Assembly: GCA_004764695.1 (NCBI GenBank)
Contig: SMSO01000031.1
Coordinates: 370,600-434,599, forward strand
Length of the DNA stretch: 64,000 nucleotides
From: Schizochytrium sp. TIO01
Lineage: Eukaryota > Sar > Bigyra > Thraustochytrida > Thraustochytriidae
Reading direction: 5' to 3'
Both the position numbers and the translations under genes were made by a program. The notes under the pieces are model-generated. The model was not told the origin of the DNA. It did no database searches and saw only the letters and a program-made list of their open reading frames with translations. Positions 31,901 to 39,350 of this stretch are shown in pieces. Every line of letters starts with the position of its first letter. Positions within the stretch are counted from its first letter, which is position 1.

Positions 31901-33058
31901 GTGATCAACAATAGCATTCAGCATCAAGCTGAGCACATCAATCGCCTTCATCGCGCTGCTAAAGAGGCATCATTTCGTTCTGCCGAACTCTTTTTCTCGT
32001 TGTATTTTCAACGATGCCCGCAAATTGATGTTGCAGTTGCAGTTTCAATCCAAGAGTACGGTGTTCTGTGTTATGTTCCTAAGTTCCAAAGCAAGCTGCT
32101 CTTGCGTTTTGATAGCTCATCAGCGCTTACTGTGTGTCGACGATCCTCCAATGGTACCGAAACTCAAACTGTTGATGAGGTGTCTTTTAATTTTCAAGAG
32201 ATCCCAAGCCATCAACGATCCATCAACTCGCGACCGAACTATGGTCAAGTTAACATTTCTTCAATTCACGTCAAAGACCTTCCACCAACAAGCATTGAAG
32301 TCTTGAAACCTGTTCCGGTCTATGTATGTTGTGACTCACCTTATGAGAACCCCGCGAGCCGCATTCCCAAACCGAAACTTGTATTGTTTACACCTGAATC
32401 AGAGAATGAACTAGACTCTCTGCTTGCAGCAGAACGAAGGAGCAGCGGCACCCAAGTTCTCAAAGCATTTGCTCGAGAAAACTCCCCTCGATTTGTTGAT
32501 GCTGATGTACAGAGCAGATCATCATCTTCTCAGTCAAAAATAACTCGTAATATTCTCACCGATGGAATAACTCACACGAAGACATCCAGGACTTCTGGTT
32601 TAAATCAAAGCGTTCAACTGTTGTCTCTCTATGGTGCAGTAGAAGGTCTGTTAAATTCATCTTCGCGTGTTCCACCGTTAAATGAAAATGTAGGCGGGGC
32701 CAAAAAGAATGCATCCAAGAAAGCACCAACGTCTGCGAATGTGCCCAAGCCCAAGAGTGGGAAAAGTGTAGTTAAGCCGTCACACGACCGCAAAGTTCAA
32801 GGAAAAGGTCGTATCTCATTTGGTGGATTTCACAGCCAAGTTGTTGTTAAACCTTCTGCGGAATGGGACCAAGAAGACCAGAGCACCGAAGGTGTTCACT
32901 ATCACGGCGCACCTGAGTCGTTTTCTCGCATTCAAAAGGACCACAAAGCTGTTGATAGTTACGTACGCAATGTAACAAGAGATGTGACGCGCCGAATAGA
33001 GGGGCTTGCTAAGGCAAAGCGCGAAACCAAGATCAAGAAGCGTCTTAAGCAAGGGTAA
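28988..33058 (+). CDS. DIS3L: DIS3L-like 3'-5' exoribonuclease (RNB family) with an LD-motif insert
   Basis: Processive 3'-5' exoribonuclease; DIS3L is the cytoplasmic exosome-associated form in animals. 1,356 residues from ATG at 28988, single exon. Residues ~30-215 match the DIS3/DIS3L N-terminus (RERYVRPDL, then a PIN-like fold), but the PIN acidic residues are missing: VHVVAMASSLDIF replaces the expected acid, and VVVTENPDF replaces the late Asp. Cold-shock/OB domains cover ~240-415 (WRPYVVTL, RIPKIRISTRQA). RNB starts at ~435 with the catalytic cluster D448, D454, D456 and D457 in DPPSCQDIDD, intact; DMLPRLLCEDLCSL and HFTSPIRRYADVIVHR follow. About 180 residues (~795-975) are inserted after VHRQLL, acidic and carrying LDxLLxxL motifs. 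Family sequence resumes at ~980. An S1-like region (~1000-1130) and a basic C-terminal tail end the protein. The degenerate PIN favours DIS3L over DIS3; DIS3L2 lacks a PIN. Confidence 0.92.
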   Translation: MASLTVVSRADEDDPRDAVHSRCVARYGPSKRVRERYVRPDLGVPSWLLRPRQVHVVAMASSLDIFGDVYQAVLDTMPRRKSPFSLVVLGSVMERLVNLGFRNTIERTRDLMDRFGGVHDRVHYLANTFMLDKNGRVLDSALDALLWMRLILDAENTSSALVVVTENPDFQRLAHGKHLQVMNTCDFVVRQGLDDLVEMAQGIRAARNAVEEEMAARKLAGDKDSEIENDTEPWKTPFWTAKEIETKVAASEGFRGKFERNKFHPDEVTIVRPGSLPDVTFNARWVNRAIHNDEVVVKNKRVVAVEKRNWRPYVVTLARDEIDRIHKSAPGSLMTLICVPLDNRIPKIRISTRQANTLVGQRFVVALDDWPLGSRYPQGHYIRTLGAVGNVPAESAAIIVETGLTAHLQDFTPKALACLPSEQSEWRPPEQDIKLRKDLREALIFSVDPPSCQDIDDTMSFETLSDGTVQLGVHIADVTYFLQKASALDAEAQKRATSVYLQDQRLDMLPRLLCEDLCSLRSNLDRFAVSVIWTLDAPSEDDCNLTVRDVWTGRTVIRSAQALSYAQAQRLIDNEDPLYESAPEYAKSHTGKPVSPELIEPLRKALRGLQTCARIRTRQRHRNGALELQGEEFQFGLDDAQQPARITAKRKLEVHDVVAEMMILANEQIAREIVHSDPRVALIRRHAKPPDKKLGNVLELAKDAGIELDTHSNATLAASMARARGIVSPDIFAVLNDGLTRAMSEAEYMCAGEVADISHFGLGLDFYTHFTSPIRRYADVIVHRQLLASKGKCPTDSSIGASAYHSDNSPSISLSKASPNKDKSSLWLAAAERASRDAELLYGGLDDHLADSSKPSDDLLDGLLDGLADANTEHPSADKKAASNPSDLDLDDLLGGLDTEASKSNEATDLDDLLDMGSSSNSADPTDALLDNLLGDANSSQNLHQQQLSHTTTSEDGEKGLEGKFPEQSLSVINNSIQHQAEHINRLHRAAKEASFRSAELFFSLYFQRCPQIDVAVAVSIQEYGVLCYVPKFQSKLLLRFDSSSALTVCRRSSNGTETQTVDEVSFNFQEIPSHQRSINSRPNYGQVNISSIHVKDLPPTSIEVLKPVPVYVCCDSPYENPASRIPKPKLVLFTPESENELDSLLAAERRSSGTQVLKAFARENSPRFVDADVQSRSSSSQSKITRNILTDGITHTKTSRTSGLNQSVQLLSLYGAVEGLLNSSSRVPPLNENVGGAKKNASKKAPTSANVPKPKSGKSVVKPSHDRKVQGKGRISFGGFHSQVVVKPSAEWDQEDQSTEGVHYHGAPESFSRIQKDHKAVDSYVRNVTRDVTRRIEGLAKAKRETKIKKRLKQG

Positions 33059-33201
33059 TTTAGGCGCCAAGATAACGACATATACTGCGCACAGTTTTTT
33101 CTAGTCCTCCATTTATTTTGGCTTCAATTGTTACTTGGTTACATATACAGCTATCTCTGAGGCTGGCGAGGTTGAATTATTTATGACTATTCTAAAAATT
33201 A

Positions 33202-34907
33202 TCAAGCGATGTGAACAACATGATGTAAAGTGTCTCTTCGAATATAAACTGGGTTTCCACGGGGGTCTTGGAGTATGTCTCGCGTTGTGAGTCTAGGGCG
33301 AATATAGATCCCAAGAGAAACAAGCCACTTGTACCATCGAGGTTGATGATCACACGGGAGATTCTCGGTTGCAAATCTACTATAATTTGAATACATATTT
33401 GGTCGATTGTTCTGATGTGTATAAGGCCACAATGGCTTGAAATCTTCGTTGTTTCGGCCACGAATTAAATCCCTCTTGAGAGCTGCCTCATCCTTAGTTC
33501 GCTTCTTATCTTTGGTGCTTTGCTGATCAGGAATTTCAAGTTCACTTTCTCCTTGCAGAGATATAACAACTTCCTTTTCTTCTGTCTCCACCTCCTTTGC
33601 TATAACGCCATCCATTAGGGAACCTGTGGTCAATCTGTTTAGCATCTGCTGCTGGCTGGTTCCATCCAATGAGTGAGAGGATGGTTTTTTATCAATTTTT
33701 CATCACAGGGGTCTGCGAGGCGCAAAGTATATGTATCGTTCTTATCTTGGAGACTCGACACTTCTAACGAATCTGAGCCGCCCATAGGTAACCTTGCGTT
33801 CGATGAGGTACTACTCCTATTTGAATGTTTCGGTGAAAAGTCTTTCCTCTCATCACCCGGCCTAGGTGACGAAATAGACTCAGATGAGGCCTCGTGCGAG
33901 TCTGCCAGAATCGTCGTCTGTCCACTTTTGTTTACCCCTGCTCCAGCCTCATGGCGAATACTTTTGGGTTCATTCGAGTACTCAAGCGCATCCATATCGG
34001 TAGCAAAAACATGCTCAAGATAGCGAAGAGGCAAGTGGTTATGATGCCCGTCAAACGGGTTCTCCAGCATAGATGCTGCCACATTAATGCTGCAGAGAAC
34101 CCAAGTGGACATGAAGGCGAATATTCCTGACATCTCTGCTGCATTGGGCAGGAAACCACCAATAATTAGAGGAGTTGCAAAAAGCCAAAAGTGAACAACC
34201 AAGACTGTAATGACCAAGTAAGGGTACGGGAATGGACTTTCAGCAATGTTCGCGCAAATATGAAAGTACTTATTTGTCTCGTCTGCAAGTGCGAAGATGC
34301 GTGCAACCATTGGCGGAGGTGCTGGGAACATATCTGGGTAAATTGTCACAACCTGCTCAATCCATGACATCACCATGTCACTACGGTAACGGGTATACAA
34401 AAGAATATCATACTCATCATCTGTGCACAGGTTGTCGTCGCCACATGTGATAAAGTCTTCCAAGGGCTTGCCGAGGAAGCGCCCAATCGAAACTTTGTGA
34501 TACAGCCGAATCCAGCGAAACATAGTCTGGCGGCGGCCAATTCTTGTTTTGCAAAATTCCCCATCATCATTCGTCAGTCTGCAAAAGCATTTGATTGCAA
34601 TGGCCAACTGGGTGAGCCTGGACGCCATAAGGCCATAGTTTCGCTGGGCTATTTGGAATCGCTTTACCGCTAATTGTGAGCGATAGACCACGACAAAACT
34701 GACGAGGAAAGAGAAGGCACCAAAGTATACCCTTGATGATGCAATATGAGTTTGCAACCAGCTATTAAAGCTTTCTATATGCGAAGCGCAAATTGCAATC
34801 GCTGCGCTTATTAATGCAGGCACCAATGTTGAGGGTCTCACCAGAGGAGAACCAGCACCATAAAATAAGACTGTCACACCCCCAGCGTACAAGTCATACA
34901 CAATCAT
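33202..34907 (-). CDS. Bestrophin-family anion channel, frame probably broken near 33690
   Basis: Membrane anion channel of the bestrophin/UPF0187 family. The first ATG is at 34907, right after an in-frame TAG and a possible ...CTAG acceptor, so an upstream exon may be missing. Hydrophobic helices occur at about residues 8-50, 62-80, 220-245 and 250-275. Family marks are SPLVRPSTLVPALISA, SPFPYPYLVITVL and ENPFDGHHNHLPL (about 281-293), the last in place of the ENPFG.D.NDLPL loop, with His where acids are usual. The cytosolic tail is Ser-rich. The frame stops at 33639, but coding-like sequence continues in the next frame to 33202 (about 155 codons, ending DTLHHVVHIA). One extra base in the T5 (33696-33700) or T6 (33685-33690) run would join them. 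Family call is firm; the C-terminal extension is inferred. Stops of this gene and the DIS3L-like gene are 143 bp apart. Confidence 0.88.
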
Positions 34908-36354
34908 CCTCAGCACCTAGATGCCCGTGGTCTCTGCCGGCTCCCTCGGCTCCTCTGCACTAAGTGTCAATACTTCCTTGTGCAGATCAAACAGGCTTTG
35001 TCAAGGTCCAATCTTAAAAGCGGTTTGTTGCCACAACAAAACTGACAAAGAGTGAGTCTATGCTAAAGTTCCTGGCGAGGTACCTACAAGCTACTACCAT
35101 AAATGATAGCAGTTCCTAAGTACCCATCCACTGCATCCTACTATCACTTAAGTCGATTAATAGCAGTATGTACGTCTGGGTCAAACAAAGCCCACACGGT
35201 GTTGCAGATAGATATGACCGAGCAGTTCGAATACATTTGACTCCACGTCATGGGATCTTCAACCTGTTCTTCTGCCCCAAATAATGGCACATGCTATAGC
35301 ACATGCGACAAGCGCAATTAGTTGCTCTCCACTACCCAGGAGTGTTCCAGTTATGCTCCTTTTCATTAATGAGGCTCTAGTGAATGGCCTGTGGGTCTAC
35401 TCTAGCAAGGTACGAAGTCCGTCAGCAACTATTTTTCGCATTCACAAGCTTAGTTTACTCGCTTTCTTGGAGGGTTCGAGGTAGCTCTGATTGACGATCC
35501 AGTTGCTTCAGCTCAGGCATAGTCCACCACCTCCTTGCTTTTCTGTTTTCCAGAGGTGGTGGCTTGGGCCAGCTCGACGCCACAGACCTAGAAGAGCAAT
35601 CGAGGATGTGGTCTCCCCAAGCTCAGGTTCGTCAGAAACCGGCCGAAACCAGCACTCTTCTCCAAGCTCATCCCGCTGAAGGCTGTGCGTGGCGTGCTTA
35701 TTGTAGACATTGATGGACAGGCGCACACACTGACTGACTGGCTGACTCACTCACTGGAGACGCCGCCTTCCGCTGCAGATGCACTCCGAATATCCACAAC
35801 CTCTGTAGTGTGCTGAGACTCATCCTTTGTTCTTGTGACTTTGCTTTACAGGAGCAAAGAAAGAGAGAAGTTGGTAGGGCGTAGTAGTACCCTACTATCC
35901 CTAGCTACGACTAGCCACTATTGAGGTAGTTAGTTAGCGCCGTTGATGCAAGAAAGAAAATCACCAGAAAAGGTGTCATCAGGGGTGATAAAACTTAGAT
36001 TTGCTTGGCGCTTAACTTTGGCGGTACTATGTGCATACCTACCTAGTTTGGACCGTATCTCTGTGGAGATTTTGATTTCTTTGGTCTTGAGAAAACTCTC
36101 GATTGCAAGTCTCTTAGCTTGCGTTTGGTTCGCTTGACTAAGCGATATTGCTAGTATCTGAGAAATTGGGCTCCACGTCGTAACGGACAAATTACGGGGA
36201 GTATTTTCGCATGGCAAACCTAAATTGCAAATCTTATTCATAGAAAGCTCTCGACTTTGCCAACGAAACCCATCAAGGCTGGAGCTTTGTTTGCCTGTGT
36301 ACTATATCGAGCACGATTCTTGTACCACTCGTGCTGTGGGCTTCGGGTTTCAAC
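34908..36354. other. Divergent spacer between bestrophin (-) and NHL protein (+)
   Basis: Presumed promoters and 5' UTRs of both genes, possibly with unrecognised first exons. Contains a GTACCTAC-type palindrome (35077-35087) and short GACT/ACTC repeats (35725-35755). From 36244 the frame of the NHL gene is open without an ATG until 36355 and is preceded by a TTCATAG acceptor-like site. Confidence 0.5.
35930..36241 (-). CDS. Doubtful small ORF
   Basis: 103 codons from ATG to stop in the bestrophin/NHL spacer. Middle section is Lys/Ile-rich and helix-prone (AKRLAIESFLKTKEIKISTE). No family recognised, and the opposite strand is also open over part of it. Kept only because it has a proper start and protein-like composition. 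Confidence 0.2.
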   Translation of the reverse strand: MNKICNLGLPCENTPRNLSVTTWSPISQILAISLSQANQTQAKRLAIESFLKTKEIKISTEIRSKLGRYAHSTAKVKRQANLSFITPDDTFSGDFLSCINGAN

Positions 36355-38754
36355 ATGTTCGTTTGCAAGTGGGACCATAGCATTGGTACAAACATCAATC
36401 AGAATCACCAGAACCTTCGACATGCAGTGGCTGTGAACAGCAAAGGCCATGTTTTCGTCACACAGCCAGAGCAGCTATGTGTTCAAGTATACTCAGAGAC
36501 AGGCAAGCTATTAACGACGCTCTCTGATAAACACATGTGTTTGCCTGAGGCTGTCGCTGTAACTCATGCTCTCGAAGGGTCTCATCTTGATTTAGTTTTC
36601 GTCCTTGACTCTGGCGACTGCTCAATCCTGAAATTCCACATTTTAGCAAACCACAACGCGGAACTCCTGTGCAGAATTCGGTGCAATGTTTTTCAGATGC
36701 CAAGTGGTTTAGCGTGCTACAGAAACCGTATCTATGTCACTGACGCTGAAGCAAACCAATTACATATCCTCACCGATGACGGTGCCATTATCAAAAGCAT
36801 TGGGTCATCTGGAGCGCAGCGTGGTCAATTCTCGATGCCGAGCGCCGTAGCCATAAGTGCAAAACGTGGCGAGGTATTTGTTTGTGATACAGGTAATGAT
36901 CGTATTCAAGTATTTGATTATAATGGAGAATATATACGCAGCTTTGGAAGCTCAGGAAGCTCAAACGGCAATTTCCAGCACCCAACGGGGGTGACTGTAT
37001 CTGATACACTTGACGTCGTTGCAGTTGCAGATCAGGGCAACCATCGAATCCAAGCCTTTGACCTGATCATGCTCGGTAGGTTGGTTTGGCTTATACAAGA
37101 CGACATTTTCAATCCTGCATCAGTCGCTTTTGATGCGGAGGATGATATTCTTGTTTCAGATGAGACTGGTGCTCAGTGGTTTGCACCACCAAGTGCTGGA
37201 GAAAAGGCCAGCGAGTCATGCAGCTCTCCATCCTCTTCATCATCCATTTCCGAATCTTTTGATACCGAGAATGAGGAGCTTGACTCTCAAGCTTTGAGAC
37301 CATATCAAACGAGATCTCCACATCATACAGGGTCTCATCGTCTCTCTCTTCGAAGTCCTTCCAAGTCTGACCTATTTACACAATCACATCATAACCGAAT
37401 ATATAGCGATTCTAGTGCAGAGGAATCTAGTGATGGTAGCGAAGATGACGATGCAGATCAATTTGAGGATGATGGAGATAATGCTATAGAAAATGAGCGA
37501 GAGGGTGAAGGCAGCCAAGATGATGAGCAAAGCTATGACGAACAAAGCTATGATGAGCAATTTGATGAGGACGAAGAGAGTGATATTTCTGCAAATGACA
37601 ACCAAGAAAACTACAACATTCAAGTCTTAGCACCTATGGTAAACCAATTGCTCCAACAAAAACAGAAGGGTCAGATCCAAAAGAAAAGCGCATGGCAAGG
37701 AAGTGATGATGCAACTGCACGAGGTTCTTTGGGACGCGCTGGTCACAGAGTTCATCAGGAGTACGTTAGGGATTCATTGGCCCTTAAAGAAGAAATCATT
37801 CAGTTACGCCGAGAAGTCACAAACTTGGAAAACCACCGTGCAATTATACGCGAGGAGAAAGCAGCAATGGATAGGGAGCTACTTACTACACTCGACACCA
37901 ATGATACAAATCGAAGCTTTGCCGCTGTACAACTACAAGCTGCGCAACCTCGAAACCGGGCTTTAGATAGTCGGGAAGCAATTGAAGCTTGCCATGATTT
38001 GCTGTTACTTGAAGAACGTCTTTTGGAACTCAATATTATGCAAAAAGACTTAAAACGAAGCCTCCCTACTATGCGTAAACAGGTTACAGTAGAAGAAGAA
38101 AGGTCCTTGCAGCTTTCAAGTGAGCGTACACGCGTCGAACGTGTCTTAGACGAGACTCTGTCAGGCTTGGCAACTCCAGAAAGTCAAGAACAAAGATCAG
38201 AACTGCTAAAAGCTCAAATCAAACGATGCGAGCAAGATTTGGCGCACCTTGTGCAAGCTCATCAAAATCGTCTCAACCAACTTCAAAAAGACAAAGATGA
38301 ACTATCAATCATGCTGCGCCAAAAGGCAGAAGACCTCTATTCTTTACGACAACGTATACAGAAGGAAAAACTCCGAAGATCAATGGAAGCAACAAACTCA
38401 TCTCATCAAGCAATTCAAAATGAACTCAATGAACTCAAGACTCAGTTTGACTATTTAGGGGGGCAAGATCAACTTGTCCGTGTTGCGTTTGACTCAATTG
38501 TACCCAAGCGTCAGCATACATTAGATTGTGAGCAAATTCTTCATGCTCTGCGTTATTGCGCACAATATGCACCCCATGAAACTGGAGCTATCAAAGACTT
38601 GAATTTACACGACGTGGAGCAATATGTAAGTCTTGTAACTCAAGCTGATGCTGTGAATGAACCTCTGAGATTAGATATTACTGGCTTACGTGATGCTTTT
38701 CGAGATCTCTGCAGAAACAAATCAGTTCACTCAGATCAAACTTCCAAGAAGTAG
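36355..38754 (+). CDS. NHL beta-propeller plus coiled-coil protein
   Basis: About 799 residues if the first ATG at 36355 is used; the frame is open upstream to 36244, so a 5' exon is possible. Residues ~1-250 form NHL-type propeller blades: repeated patterns such as MPSAVAISAKRGEVFVCDTGNDRIQ are followed by VFDYNGEYIRSFGSSG, then HPTGVTVSD and DQGNHRIQAFD. About six blades can be counted, the first two degenerate. A very acidic Ser/Asp/Glu region (~290-420) contains an SYDEQ repeat. From ~460 to 700 the sequence is a long coiled coil rich in Glu, Gln and Leu, followed by a folded-looking C-terminal segment (~705-790). No RING or B-box is present, so it is not a TRIM protein. A binding scaffold is likely; function unknown. 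Confidence 0.85.
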   Translation: MFVCKWDHSIGTNINQNHQNLRHAVAVNSKGHVFVTQPEQLCVQVYSETGKLLTTLSDKHMCLPEAVAVTHALEGSHLDLVFVLDSGDCSILKFHILANHNAELLCRIRCNVFQMPSGLACYRNRIYVTDAEANQLHILTDDGAIIKSIGSSGAQRGQFSMPSAVAISAKRGEVFVCDTGNDRIQVFDYNGEYIRSFGSSGSSNGNFQHPTGVTVSDTLDVVAVADQGNHRIQAFDLIMLGRLVWLIQDDIFNPASVAFDAEDDILVSDETGAQWFAPPSAGEKASESCSSPSSSSSISESFDTENEELDSQALRPYQTRSPHHTGSHRLSLRSPSKSDLFTQSHHNRIYSDSSAEESSDGSEDDDADQFEDDGDNAIENEREGEGSQDDEQSYDEQSYDEQFDEDEESDISANDNQENYNIQVLAPMVNQLLQQKQKGQIQKKSAWQGSDDATARGSLGRAGHRVHQEYVRDSLALKEEIIQLRREVTNLENHRAIIREEKAAMDRELLTTLDTNDTNRSFAAVQLQAAQPRNRALDSREAIEACHDLLLLEERLLELNIMQKDLKRSLPTMRKQVTVEEERSLQLSSERTRVERVLDETLSGLATPESQEQRSELLKAQIKRCEQDLAHLVQAHQNRLNQLQKDKDELSIMLRQKAEDLYSLRQRIQKEKLRRSMEATNSSHQAIQNELNELKTQFDYLGGQDQLVRVAFDSIVPKRQHTLDCEQILHALRYCAQYAPHETGAIKDLNLHDVEQYVSLVTQADAVNEPLRLDITGLRDAFRDLCRNKSVHSDQTSKK

Positions 38755-39350
38755 CTTTGCATTTACTCTTGTCACTCCAATGCTTAAAAGAAAATGTAGC
38801 GAATGGTATTTCATCTATGGGAAACCGTGGTTCCTAACCAAGTATTCTACCGTGAGGTTATTGCATTAGGTAGCCATTGGACACATTGCAATCAAAGCAA
38901 TTTTTATAGGAACACATTGCAATCAAAGCAATTTTTATAAGAACACATTGATTTTGTGTGTCATTTAGTATTCACAAGGTTATCCCTGTAGAAATGCCCA
39001 ACCTATTTGTGTAAGTGGTGTAAGTGGGTTATATTGGAATCATATTAATAACACTCTCGATGTGGTGCAGGTAACTACATCACGAATACTAGTGTACAGG
39101 CATCTCTTTTTGAAATTCTAAAAAACAACCAAAAACATACTACCGTAATAGTTGTTCTCTTTTCTCTTTTCTCGTTTTTACTGTTTTTAACATTACATAT
39201 AATGTAGGGCCTATATATACTTCTATCGCTCAGTCTCATGTTACAAAATACCTCAAGTCTCCGTGATAAACTGTATTAACTACAGTGATTCTATAAGGTT
39301 CCCGAAACAAAACTGAGGTAAACAGAGGTGACTCGGCGTTGGAGAAACTT
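38755..39350. other. Convergent 3' spacer with tandem duplication
   Basis: 596 bp between the stops of two coiled-coil genes. Contains the 31-bp tandem repeat listed separately and AT-rich sequence near 39180. No gene seen. Confidence 0.55.
38881..38950. repeat. 31-bp tandem repeat, two copies plus a partial third
   Basis: Units at 38881-38911 and 38912-38942 differ at one or two bases; 8 bp of a third copy (acacattg) follow. Each unit contains gcaatcaaagcaattttta. It lies in the 3' flank of the NHL gene, about 130 bp after its stop. Confidence 0.85.

Noticed and set aside
33640-33720. Intron joining the two bestrophin frames
   Set aside because: No GT-AG pair nearby restores the phase; a one-base homopolymer change does.
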